A stretch of DNA of 64,000 bases from Alphaproteobacteria bacterium (GTDB lineage: Bacteria > Pseudomonadota > Alphaproteobacteria > Rhodobacterales > Rhodobacteraceae): NCBI GenBank assembly GCA_030425395.1, contig JAUIAS010000007.1, forward strand, positions 78,168 to 142,167. Reading direction: 5' to 3'. The position numbers and the translations under genes were made by a program. Below are positions 26,145 to 34,657 of the stretch, in pieces. The notes below the pieces were generated by a model, which saw only the letters and a program-made list of their open reading frames with translations, was not told the origin of the DNA and ran no database searches. The stretch's first letter is position 1. Each line of letters starts with the position of its first letter.

Positions 26145-27835
26145 GCACGATCGACCCTATCACGCTTTCGGTCCTTGCGGGGCGCATGGAGCAGATCGCC
26201 GATGAAATGGACGCCACGCTGTTTCGGGCGGCCTTCAACCCGATCATCGCCGAAGCCCATGACGCCAGCCACGGCCTGTATCACGCCGTATCCGGCGACA
26301 CGCTGGTTCAGGGCAAATCCGGCCTGCCGATCTTTGTCGGTGTCATGTCCTTTGCCGTGAAGGCGGTGATCGAAAAGGCCGCGCGCGATGGCGACCTTGA
26401 GGATGGCGATATCTATATCTTCAACGACGCGCATATCGGCGGCACGCATTTGTCCGACATGCGGTTGGTGCGGCCCTACTATCGGGATGGCAAGCTGTTT
26501 TGTTATCTGGCATCCGTGGGGCACTGGCACGATGTCGGCGGGGCCGTTCCGGGCAACTACAACCCGGCGGCGACGGACGTATTCCAGGAGGCCTTCAACC
26601 TGCCGCCGGTCAAGCTGGCCCGCAAGGGCGAGATCAATCAGGACATCATCGACATCCTTCTGCGCAACACCCGTCTGCCGCAATCGGCCATGGGCGATCT
26701 GAATGGCCAGTTGGGCGCGCTGGATCTGGGCGTCAAGCGCATGGACGAGTTGCTGGACGAATACGGCAGCGACACCATCACCGCCGCTCTTGAGGCTTTG
26801 GGCCATCGCGCCGAAGCGTTGATGCGGTCCGAACTGACAGAGCTGCCCGATGGACGTTGGGAGGCCGAGGATTTTCTGGATAACGACGGCATCGTTGACG
26901 CGCCCTTGAAGATCAAGATCGCGCTTGAGATCAAAGACGATCGGATGACGCTGGATTTCACGGGGTCTTCGCCGCAATGCGCAGGCCCGGTGAACATCGC
27001 CCTGCCGACAACGGTCGCCACGGCCTATGTGGCGATCAAGCACGTGTTCCCCGCGCTGCCCGCGAACGCAGGCGTGATGCGCCCGATCGACGTGATCGTG
27101 CCCGAAGGCAGCCTTCTGGCCGCGCAATTCCCGGCCCCCACAGGCGGCTATACCGAAACCATCCTCAGGATGATTGACGTTGTGTTTTCCGCCTTTGCGC
27201 AGGCCGCGCCGGATCGTGTCGTGGCCAACGCCTATGGCACGATCAACGCGCTGTCCATCGCGGGCAAACGCAAGAACGGTCAACCGTGGGTGATGTTCAG
27301 CTTTTATGGCGGCGGCCATGGCGGGTCTTCCGAGACAGATGGGCTCAACCACGGCAACGCGCCGATTTCGACGGCCACCATCCCGCCCATGGAAATTCTT
27401 GAGGCCGCCTATTCGGTGATGTTCCGCAAATGGGCGCTGCGCCCCGACAGCGCGGGTGCGGGTGCCCATCGCGGCGGGGTTGGCGCGATTTACGAGATCG
27501 AGGTTCTTGAAGAAAACGGGGCCGAAGCATTCCTGTTCGGCGAACGCGGGCGGTTTGCCCCGAAAGGGATCGCCGGAGGGTCCGAGGCCGCGATGAACAG
27601 CTTTCACTTTGAACAGGACGACGGCTGGCACAGCCCGCCTCTGGCCTCCAAGATGCGCGGCATCCGGTTGAAAGCGGGGCAAGCGGTCCGGTTGGAGACA
27701 CCGGGCGGAGGCGGTTACGGTCCGGCATCGGATCGGGCGGCGGATGCCGTGGCGAAAGACGTGGCGCGCGGTCTGGTCAGCGCGGACGAGGCTGACAAGA
27801 CCTATGGCCCAGCATGGCGGGAGGTAGCCCAATGA
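26141..27835 (+). CDS. Hydantoinase B / oxoprolinase family protein
   Basis: A 564-residue HyuB-type subunit that, with HyuA, forms ATP-dependent enzymes that open five-membered cyclic amides or imides, or carboxylate ketones. Family features: PITLSVLAGRMEQIADEMDATLFRAAFNPII, the region GDIYIFNDAHIGGTHLSDM and the glycine-rich MFSFYGGGHGGSSETDG and VRLETPGGGGYGPASDRA. Its ATG is embedded in the upstream TGA (ATGA), and it overlaps hydantoinase A in the same way. Substrate unknown; a cyclic imide or lactam fits the neighbouring enzymes. Confidence 0.92.
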   Translation: MSTIDPITLSVLAGRMEQIADEMDATLFRAAFNPIIAEAHDASHGLYHAVSGDTLVQGKSGLPIFVGVMSFAVKAVIEKAARDGDLEDGDIYIFNDAHIGGTHLSDMRLVRPYYRDGKLFCYLASVGHWHDVGGAVPGNYNPAATDVFQEAFNLPPVKLARKGEINQDIIDILLRNTRLPQSAMGDLNGQLGALDLGVKRMDELLDEYGSDTITAALEALGHRAEALMRSELTELPDGRWEAEDFLDNDGIVDAPLKIKIALEIKDDRMTLDFTGSSPQCAGPVNIALPTTVATAYVAIKHVFPALPANAGVMRPIDVIVPEGSLLAAQFPAPTGGYTETILRMIDVVFSAFAQAAPDRVVANAYGTINALSIAGKRKNGQPWVMFSFYGGGHGGSSETDGLNHGNAPISTATIPPMEILEAAYSVMFRKWALRPDSAGAGAHRGGVGAIYEIEVLEENGAEAFLFGERGRFAPKGIAGGSEAAMNSFHFEQDDGWHSPPLASKMRGIRLKAGQAVRLETPGGGGYGPASDRAADAVAKDVARGLVSADEADKTYGPAWREVAQ

Positions 27836-29895
27836 GCAGCCGTATGATTGGTGTCGACGTTGGCGGCACATTTACCGATGTTTTTGTTCTCAACGAAGCC
27901 GAAGGCACCGCGTCGGTCGCCAAGGTTCCCACGACACGACCCGACCAATCGGGAGGATTTCTTGACGGGATCGGCCGCGAAGTGGCGGACCTGTCCGAGA
28001 TTGCCGTGGTGGTCCACGGAACCACGGCGGGCACCAATGCGTTGCTCGAGCGCAAGGGCGCGAAAACCGGTGTGATCTGCACAGAAGGTCTGCGCGACGT
28101 GCTTGAGATGCGTCGCCGCGACCGGCCACGCACATGGGGGCTTCGCGGCGATTTCGAGCCGGTCGTGGATCGCCGCAACCGGCTGGAAGTGCCCGAGCGC
28201 ACCTTGGCCGATGGCACCATCAGAACCCCGGTCGATCTGGACGCGGTGCGTTCTGCGGCACGGACGTTGCAGGAACAGGGCTGTGAGGCGGTCGCGATCC
28301 TGTTTGCAAACGCCTATGCCAACACCGCGAACGAAGACGCGGCCGTCGCGGCGCTGCGCGGGGTGTGGCACAACGAACATGTTTCGGCCTCGTCCGAGAT
28401 CCTGCCGGAAATCCGGGAGTTCGAACGCTTTTCCACCACCGCACTGAATGCCTATCTCCAGCCCGAAGTCTCCGGATATCTGGGGCGGCTGGAAAATGCG
28501 CTCAAGGCCGGGGGCTTTGATGGCGAATTCATGATCGTGCAATCAAACGGTGGCGTCATGGCGGTGGACACGGCCTGCCGCCTGCCGGTGCGCACCGCCC
28601 TGTCCGGCCCCGCCGCCGGGGTCATCGCGGCCGGCTATATCGCGCAATCGGCAGGGTTTGATAACATCATTACCGGCGACATGGGCGGGACCAGCTTTGA
28701 CGTGTCCCTGATTGCCGAAGGTCAGTCGATGTTGTCGCCGCAGACCTCGATTGATTTCGGCATGGTGGTGCGCAACCCGATGATCGAGATCACCACCATC
28801 GGCGCGGGCGGCGGGTCGATCGCCTGGGTGGACAAGGGCGGATTGCTCAATATCGGACCGGAAAGCGCGGGCAGCAATCCCGGCCCGGTGGCCTATGGGT
28901 TGGGCAACGACCGGCCCACTGTGACGGATGCAAACATCGTGCTGGGCCGGATCGACCCGGACAATCCCATCGGAGGCAAGCTGGAAAGGCTTGATGTCGA
29001 AGCAGCGCGCGCGGCCATTGATGCGCATGTGGGCGCACCGCTTGGCCTGTCGACGGTGGACGCGGCAGAGGCGATCCTGAAGGTCGCAAACAGCCGTATG
29101 GCCGGGGCGATCCGCCTTGTCAGTATCGAACGCGGCTTTGATCCCAAGCGGTTTGCCTTCATGCCCTTCGGCGGTGGCGGCGCGCTGCATTCGGGGGCGA
29201 TGCTGGCCGAGGTCGGCATCGCGCGGGCCATCGTGCCGCGCTATCCCGGCGTCACCTCTGCCATGGGCTGCGTCATCGCGGACATGCGGCAGGATTTCGT
29301 CCAGACGATCAATTCGCTGGTGGGCACACTGGACGAAGCGGTGCTGGGCGCGTTCATGCAGGATCACGCGGATCAGGGCATGGCGTTGCTGGATGCCGCG
29401 CGCACAAACTTTGAAGCGCGGGAGCTGAGCTTTGAGCTGGATATGGCGTATATCGGCCAGACCCATACGGTTTCGGTTCCGCTCAAGGTCACGGCCCAAG
29501 ACGGCAGGATCACGCCCCCCACGCGCGCAGAGATCGAAACCGCATTTGACGCGGCCTACGAACAGACATTCGGCAGGCTTCTCAAGGGGGGCGTGCGGCG
29601 CATCCTAAACCTGCGCAGCGCGGTGACGGGCAAGCGGCCAAAATTCGATCTCGGCACGCTTGGGCCGTCCGAGGGCGGCTCGGACAAACGCATCGGCCAC
29701 CGGCAGGTTCACTTTGGGGACAAGTGGCACGAAACCGCGATATATGATCGCCTGACCCTGCCCGTGGGCACCGTCATCACCGGGCCTGCGATCCTGACCC
29801 AACCCGATACAACCGTCTTGATCGAACCAGATTTGCAGGGCCGGGTGGACCGTTTCGGAAACACAATCATTGAACCGCAGGAGGCCACGACATGA
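27832..29895 (+). CDS. Hydantoinase A / oxoprolinase family protein
   Basis: A 687-residue HyuA-type ATP-binding subunit. The ASKHA nucleotide-binding motifs are visible: MIGVDVGGTFTDVFVLNEA near the start, HGTTAGTNALLERKGAKTG, SGPAAGVIAAGYI and GDMGGTSFDVSLI, with FMPFGGGGALHS further on. The start at 27832 overlaps hydantoinase B by 4 bp; a frame opening at 27814 lacks merit. It pairs with HyuB to hydrolyse a cyclic amide with ATP, or a related reaction. Confidence 0.92.
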   Translation: MSSRMIGVDVGGTFTDVFVLNEAEGTASVAKVPTTRPDQSGGFLDGIGREVADLSEIAVVVHGTTAGTNALLERKGAKTGVICTEGLRDVLEMRRRDRPRTWGLRGDFEPVVDRRNRLEVPERTLADGTIRTPVDLDAVRSAARTLQEQGCEAVAILFANAYANTANEDAAVAALRGVWHNEHVSASSEILPEIREFERFSTTALNAYLQPEVSGYLGRLENALKAGGFDGEFMIVQSNGGVMAVDTACRLPVRTALSGPAAGVIAAGYIAQSAGFDNIITGDMGGTSFDVSLIAEGQSMLSPQTSIDFGMVVRNPMIEITTIGAGGGSIAWVDKGGLLNIGPESAGSNPGPVAYGLGNDRPTVTDANIVLGRIDPDNPIGGKLERLDVEAARAAIDAHVGAPLGLSTVDAAEAILKVANSRMAGAIRLVSIERGFDPKRFAFMPFGGGGALHSGAMLAEVGIARAIVPRYPGVTSAMGCVIADMRQDFVQTINSLVGTLDEAVLGAFMQDHADQGMALLDAARTNFEARELSFELDMAYIGQTHTVSVPLKVTAQDGRITPPTRAEIETAFDAAYEQTFGRLLKGGVRRILNLRSAVTGKRPKFDLGTLGPSEGGSDKRIGHRQVHFGDKWHETAIYDRLTLPVGTVITGPAILTQPDTTVLIEPDLQGRVDRFGNTIIEPQEATT

Positions 29896-30512
29896 GCGAC
29901 CCGGCCACATGGGACCTGACGCGCACGGCGCTTTTGACCATCGATCTTCAGAATGATTTCATTCACCCGGAGGGGGCCTATGGCCGCGCCGGTCAGACCG
30001 CGGCAAGCATCGCCGCCCTGCCGGACCGGATCGCGCCGCTGGCACGCGCGATACAGGCGCGCGGCGGGCGGTATTTCTCGGCGCAGTTCACCCTTGTTCC
30101 CGACAAGGATGGCGAACCGCTGATCGCACCACATCTCAAACAGCTCAGGCCTTTCCTTGCCAAGGGCGATTTCGCGCCCGGCAGCTTTGGGCACACGTTG
30201 GTCGACACCTTGCAACCGGCCGATTTCGTGATCGAAAAGGTTGCCTATTCCGCGTTCTACCAGACCCGGCTGGAATACCTGATGCGCGCAACCGGGATAG
30301 ATCACCTGATCGTTGGGGGCATCGTGACCAATGGCGGCGTGGCCTCGACCCTGCGCGATGCGCATCTGCGCAACATTGAAACCGTGATGCTGACCGACGG
30401 CTGCGCCGCGTTCCGGCAGGATGTGCATGACGCCACGATCCTGTCGCTTGGCACCGTGACACATCAGATGACCTGCGATGACGCAATGGGCTGGATCGGG
30501 GGCGCGGCATGA
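29892..30512 (+). CDS. Isochorismatase-fold hydrolase lacking the catalytic cysteine
   Basis: A 206-residue member of the isochorismatase/cysteine-hydrolase superfamily. Asp18 (TIDLQNDF) and Lys116 (IEKVAYSAF) of the usual triad are present. The cysteine normally found in TNVCVEST is Gly149 here (VTNGGVASTLRDA), as in true isochorismatases such as EntB and PhzD, which hydrolyse vinyl ethers without a nucleophilic cysteine. A maleamate-amidase role like NicF is therefore doubtful. It overlaps HyuA and the downstream lyase gene by 4 bp each. Confidence 0.88.
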   Translation: MSDPATWDLTRTALLTIDLQNDFIHPEGAYGRAGQTAASIAALPDRIAPLARAIQARGGRYFSAQFTLVPDKDGEPLIAPHLKQLRPFLAKGDFAPGSFGHTLVDTLQPADFVIEKVAYSAFYQTRLEYLMRATGIDHLIVGGIVTNGGVASTLRDAHLRNIETVMLTDGCAAFRQDVHDATILSLGTVTHQMTCDDAMGWIGGAA

Positions 30513-31375
30513 CCCTCAGATCCCGCCTTGAGACCAAGGACATCGTTGTCGCCCCCGGTGTCTATGACGGGTTGACCGCATCGCTGGCCGAGGCCGCCGG
30601 GTTCGAGGCGCTCTACCTGAGCGGCGCGGCGGTGGCCTATACGCGGCTGGGGCGTCCCGACATCGGTCTCACGACCGCGTCCGAGATGGCCGATACGATG
30701 ACCCTGATCGCCGATCGCACGCCGCTTCCGGTGATCATCGACGCCGATACCGGGTTCGGCAATGCGCTCAATGCCCAGCGGACCATGCGGCTTTATGAGC
30801 GCGCGGGCGCGTCCGCCTTGCAAATGGAGGACCAGACCTATCCCAAACGCTGCGGGCATCTGGCCGACAAATCGCTGATCCCCGCATCGGAAATGGTTGG
30901 CAAGATCGCCGCGATGGCCGACGCCCGTGCCAGTCAGGATACCCTGATCATCGCGCGCACCGATGCCATCGCGGTGGAGGGTTTCTCGGCGGCAACAGAC
31001 CGGGCAGAGGCCTATCTTGAGGCCGGTGCCGACGTGCTGTTCATCGAAGCGCCGCAAAGCCGCGAACAATTGGAAGCCATCGCGACACGGTTTGCCACGC
31101 GGGTGCCTTTGCTGGCCAATATGGTCGAGGGCGGTGCCACCCCGATCACCAGTGCCGCCGATCTGGAAAATCTGGGCTTTTCAATCGTGATCTTTCCCGG
31201 CGGGATCGTGCGGGCCCTCGCCCGAACGGCGCGGGACTATTACCAAAGCCTGTCCGAACATGGATCGAACAAACCGTTTGCCGACCGGATGTTTGATTTC
31301 GACGGGTTGAACAATGTGATCGGGACGGCAGGGATGCTCGAAAACGGGGCGCGCTATGACGGCTCGGACCTCTGA
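30509..31375 (+). CDS. Isocitrate lyase/PEP mutase-family 2-hydroxyacid lyase
   Basis: A 288-residue barrel enzyme that should cleave a substituted malate or citrate-like acid into pyruvate or glyoxylate and a second acid. The lyase signature KRCGHL with Cys115 as the acid catalyst is intact, with metal-binding Asp78/Asp80 (VIIDADTGFGN) and Glu107 (LQMEDQ). PEP mutases lack this cysteine, so a lyase such as 2,3-dimethylmalate lyase or methylisocitrate lyase is favoured. The pairing with leuCD-like genes is the arrangement expected for alkylmaleate hydration then cleavage. It overlaps the next gene by 20 bp. Confidence 0.9.
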   Translation: MTLRSRLETKDIVVAPGVYDGLTASLAEAAGFEALYLSGAAVAYTRLGRPDIGLTTASEMADTMTLIADRTPLPVIIDADTGFGNALNAQRTMRLYERAGASALQMEDQTYPKRCGHLADKSLIPASEMVGKIAAMADARASQDTLIIARTDAIAVEGFSAATDRAEAYLEAGADVLFIEAPQSREQLEAIATRFATRVPLLANMVEGGATPITSAADLENLGFSIVIFPGGIVRALARTARDYYQSLSEHGSNKPFADRMFDFDGLNNVIGTAGMLENGARYDGSDL

Positions 31376-32729
31376 GGTTGCCGCGCCGCCGGCGGCCTTC
31401 GATCTTGAGGTGGAAACCCTGATCATCGGGGCCGGGGCCTGCGGATTGATCGCGGCCCTGTCGGCCCGAGAGGCGGGGCAGGACGTTCTTGTCATCGAGG
31501 CTGACGCCGTGCCGTCCGGATCAACCGCTCTGTCCGCCGGATTGATCCCGGCGGCGGGCACACGCCAGCAACGCGAGGCCGGGATCGTTGACAGCGCCGC
31601 GTGCTTTGCCGCGGACATTCAGGCCAAGGCGCATGACGAAAACGAACAGCGGCTGGTCGATTTGATGGCGCGCAACGCGGCCCCCGTGATCGACTGGCTG
31701 ACCGAAACGCACGGGCTGCCATTTTCGGTGGTGGATGATTTCGATTACCCGGGCCATACAAATCGCCGTATGCATGGCCTGCCCACCCGGTCTGGTGCCG
31801 AGCTTGTCGATGCGCTCCGCAGTGCGGCAGAGCGTATGGGCATAGACATTATTTGCGAACGGCGCGCGCAAACCTTGTTTTTCGCGGATGGCAAGGTGCA
31901 CGGCATCGCGGCCCGTCGCCCCGACGGCGGTGTGGAGACTATCGGATGCGCCCGGCTGATCCTTGCCTGCAACGGCTTTGGCGGCAATCGTGCGCTGGTG
32001 GACCGCCATATGCCCGAAATCGCAGAGGGACTCTGGTTCGGCCATGACGGCAACCGGGGCGAGGCGGTTCTGTGGGCCGATCAGATCGGTGCCCAGACGA
32101 CCCATCTGGGCGCGTTTCAGGGGCATGGCAACGTGGCCCATCCGCATGGCATCCTGATCACCTGGGCGACGATCACGGCGGGTGGCGTTCAGGTCAATCG
32201 GGACGGGCAACGATTTTGGAACGAAGCACAGGGGTATTCCGAAGCCGCCCGCGCGGTTCTGGCGCAACCCGGCGCCGAGGCATTCGTGATCTTTGACGCG
32301 CGTATCGCCGCCATTGCCCGCCAGTTCGAGGATTTCAAACGCGCCGAGGCGCAGGGCGCGGTGAAATCCGCCGACACCCTTGAGGCCTTGGCGCTGGCGC
32401 TGGACCTGCCCCCCGATCGACTCAGCGCCACGATCGCGGCAATTCCCCACGGGGGCACGGACAGTTTTGGCCGCCGCTTTGGCCCGGACGGCCTGCGCCC
32501 GCCCTATTGCGGCGTCAGGGTCACCGGGGCGCTGTTTCATACCCAGGGTGGTCTCTGCGTGGATGATAGCGCCCGCGTGATGACGCAGGACGGGCAGATC
32601 ATCGCGAACCTTTTTGCCGGGGGTGGCGCAGCCTGCGGGGTGTCCGGGTCCGGCGACAGCGGGTATTTATCCGGCAACGGCCTGCTGACGGCTGCCGTTC
32701 TTGGGCGGATCGCCGGTCAGGGGGCGTGA
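31356..32729 (+). CDS. FAD-dependent oxidoreductase, fumarate reductase/KsdD-like
   Basis: A 457-residue flavoprotein. The N-terminal Rossmann motif is TLIIGAGACGLIAALSAREAGQDVLVIEAD, and the C-terminal FAD segment is NLFAGGGAACGVSGSGDSGYLSGNGLLTA. The central part has the cap-like region of fumarate reductase, urocanate reductase and 3-ketosteroid dehydrogenase families, which reduce or form a C=C bond next to a carbonyl. No membrane or haem domain is attached. It starts inside the lyase gene (20-bp overlap) and is the last gene of the operon. Confidence 0.87.
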   Translation: MTARTSEVAAPPAAFDLEVETLIIGAGACGLIAALSAREAGQDVLVIEADAVPSGSTALSAGLIPAAGTRQQREAGIVDSAACFAADIQAKAHDENEQRLVDLMARNAAPVIDWLTETHGLPFSVVDDFDYPGHTNRRMHGLPTRSGAELVDALRSAAERMGIDIICERRAQTLFFADGKVHGIAARRPDGGVETIGCARLILACNGFGGNRALVDRHMPEIAEGLWFGHDGNRGEAVLWADQIGAQTTHLGAFQGHGNVAHPHGILITWATITAGGVQVNRDGQRFWNEAQGYSEAARAVLAQPGAEAFVIFDARIAAIARQFEDFKRAEAQGAVKSADTLEALALALDLPPDRLSATIAAIPHGGTDSFGRRFGPDGLRPPYCGVRVTGALFHTQGGLCVDDSARVMTQDGQIIANLFAGGGAACGVSGSGDSGYLSGNGLLTAAVLGRIAGQGA

Positions 32730-32760
32730 CAGGCGACCGGAACTCAACCGGTCGCTGTCA
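32727..32760. terminator. Hairpin between convergent FAD and LLM genes
   Basis: TGACAGGCGACCGG pairs with CCGGTCGCTGTCA (one bulged G), loop AACTCAA. It spans both stop codons, so it can act at the end of either transcript, but neither side has a good T-run. Confidence 0.5.
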
Positions 32761-33742
32761 GATCCTGCAGCACCTGTGCCGCTAACTCGAACGACCGGAC
32801 CCGCGCGCCGTGATCGTGGATCATGCCCGTGATCATCAATTCGTCCGGGCGATAGGTGTCGATCAGCCGCGCAAGCTGATCCGTGAGCGTTGCGGGGGAT
32901 CCTGTTGCCGAACACGACATCATGTGCAGCGCCTGAGCCATCACCCGAGGCGGAACGCGGGCCTCGATATCGTGCACGGGCGGCGGTATCTTGCCCCGCT
33001 GGTTGGTGATGATATTGGCAAAGGACTGAATCTGGGAGGTCCGCAGGAATGCGGCCTCTTCATCGGTGTCGGCGGCACAGACGCCAGCCGCGATCATCGC
33101 GTAAGGCTCTGACAGATGCGCCGAGGGTCGGAAATTCTCGCGGTAGACATAGAGTGCCTGTTCCAGAGCGTCAGGCGCGAAATGAGATGCGAACGCATAG
33201 GGCAGCCCCAGAACGGCGGCAAGCTGTGCGCCATATAGGCTTGATCCGAGAATCCAGACCGGCACCTTGGTGCCCATGCCCGGTATCGCGCGCACCGGCG
33301 CATTTTCCGGCATATCGCCGAGGTATGCGATCAATTCCTGAACATCGGTTGGAAAGCTGTCTTCCTGTGTCATGTTGCGGCGCAGGGCGCGCGCTGTCTG
33401 AATGTCGGTTCCGGGCGCGCGCCCAAGGCCCAGGTCGATCCGATCACCATAGATCGAGGCCAGCGTTCCAAACTGTTCGGCCACCATAAGCGGCGCGTGA
33501 TTGGGCAGCATGACACCCCCCGACCCGATGCGAATACTGCGGGTCACGGATGCAAGATAGCCAACCAGAACCGATGTCGCGGAACTGGCGATCCCCACCA
33601 TATTGTGATGCTCGGCCACCCAGAACCGATGATACCCCGCCTTTTCGGCCGCCACCGCCAATGCGCCCGAATTCTTGAGGGCCATTGCCGTGCTGAGGCC
33701 CTCGGGCACCGGGGCCAGATCGAGAAGCGAGAAGTGTTTCAT
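32744..33742 (-). CDS. LLM-class flavin-dependent oxidoreductase
   Basis: A 332-residue luciferase-like monooxygenase family protein of the YhbW/LuxA-like single-component type. The N-terminus [11 protein letters not shown] and the flavin-site region [19 protein letters not shown] are characteristic, as are [22 protein letters not shown] and VPVWILGSS. It normally needs reduced FMN from a separate reductase; no reductase is encoded next to it. CGGAGGATGCA precedes the ATG at 33742. Convergent with the catabolic operon, so its connection to that pathway is uncertain. Confidence 0.9.
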   Translation of the reverse strand: MKHFSLLDLAPVPEGLSTAMALKNSGALAVAAEKAGYHRFWVAEHHNMVGIASSATSVLVGYLASVTRSIRIGSGGVMLPNHAPLMVAEQFGTLASIYGDRIDLGLGRAPGTDIQTARALRRNMTQEDSFPTDVQELIAYLGDMPENAPVRAIPGMGTKVPVWILGSSLYGAQLAAVLGLPYAFASHFAPDALEQALYVYRENFRPSAHLSEPYAMIAAGVCAADTDEEAAFLRTSQIQSFANIITNQRGKIPPPVHDIEARVPPRVMAQALHMMSCSATGSPATLTDQLARLIDTYRPDELMITGMIHDHGARVRSFELAAQVLQDLTATG

Positions 33743-33885
33743 TGCATCCTCCGTTTGCGCGCAGGCTATTCACCTCGGCCACCAGCCACAAGGACTGATG
33801 CGCAGGGTCGTATCAGGGTGACGCGGGCGGCTGGCTGGGTTACCGTCGCCCGAACTGTTGTGCGCAAGAAAGGCGGATGTGACCC

Positions 33886-34647
33886 ATGCCCACCCCAACC
33901 ATCGACCTGAGCGGGAAGACCGCCCTTGTGACAGGTGCCAGCCGGGGCATCGGCCTTGCCATTGCCCGCACGCTTGCCACCTGCGGCGCGGATGTGATCG
34001 GGGTCGGCACGTCGATCACCGGCGGCAATCTTGGCCCCGCGTTTCAAGACTTGCCCGGCACTTTTACGCCGCGCGATTGCGACCTTTCGGATCGCGATGC
34101 CATTGCCGACCTGATCTCTGAAATGGATGAAACCGGCTGCGAGATCGACATTCTGGTGAACAACGCCGGGATCATCCGCAGGGGCGCGGCGACCACTCAC
34201 TGCACCGAAGACTGGGATGCGGTGATGGCCGTCAATCTGGATGCCGTGTTCCTTTTGAGCCGCGAGTTGGGCGCGCGCATGGTGGCGCGTGGCCATGGCA
34301 AGATCATCAATATCGCCTCTGTCCTGTCCTATCAGGGCGGTATCCTCGTGCCCGGATATGCAGCCGCCAAGGGCGCTGTGGCACAGCTGACGCGGGCAAT
34401 GGCAAATGAATGGGCCGCCAAGGGCGTCAACGTCAATGCGGTTGCACCGGGCTATATCGCGACAGACAACACCGCCGCGCTTCAGGCTGATGCGGACCGC
34501 ACGCGCGATCTGATGGCGCGCATTCCGGTGGGGCGCTGGGGCCAAAGCGACGAAATCGGCTGGCCGGTTGCGTTCCTTGCAAGCGATATGGCGGATTTCA
34601 TTCACGGCACGGTGCTGCCCGTGGACGGCGGTTGGCTGGGCCGTTAG
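33886..34647 (+). CDS. kduD: Short-chain dehydrogenase, KduD-like
   Basis: A 253-residue SDR with TGASRGIGLAIA as NAD(P) motif, NNAGIIRRGAA, and the catalytic SVLSYQGG and YAAAKGA. The stretches INIASVLSYQGGILVPGY, NVNAVAPGYIATDNTAAL and VDGGWLGR match the 2-dehydro-3-deoxy-D-gluconate 5-dehydrogenase (KduD) pattern closely, including the run RIPVGRWG. It would reduce or oxidise a deoxy-keto-sugar acid; no kduI, kdgK or pectin gene is present here. The ATG at 33886 has AAAGG upstream at slightly long spacing. Symbol by family resemblance only. Confidence 0.82.
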   Translation: MPTPTIDLSGKTALVTGASRGIGLAIARTLATCGADVIGVGTSITGGNLGPAFQDLPGTFTPRDCDLSDRDAIADLISEMDETGCEIDILVNNAGIIRRGAATTHCTEDWDAVMAVNLDAVFLLSRELGARMVARGHGKIINIASVLSYQGGILVPGYAAAKGAVAQLTRAMANEWAAKGVNVNAVAPGYIATDNTAALQADADRTRDLMARIPVGRWGQSDEIGWPVAFLASDMADFIHGTVLPVDGGWLGR

Positions 34648-34657
34648 ACTCGCACTG

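Noticed and set aside
26015..27871. 618-codon open frame on the minus strand
   Set aside because: Antisense of hydantoinase B; a GC-rich third-position effect, no recognisable protein features.
29892..30512. Reading the isochorismatase-fold gene as a NicF-type maleamate amidase of aerobic nicotinate breakdown
   Set aside because: The catalytic cysteine is Gly, and the other nic genes (NicC, NicX, NicD, NicE types) are absent.
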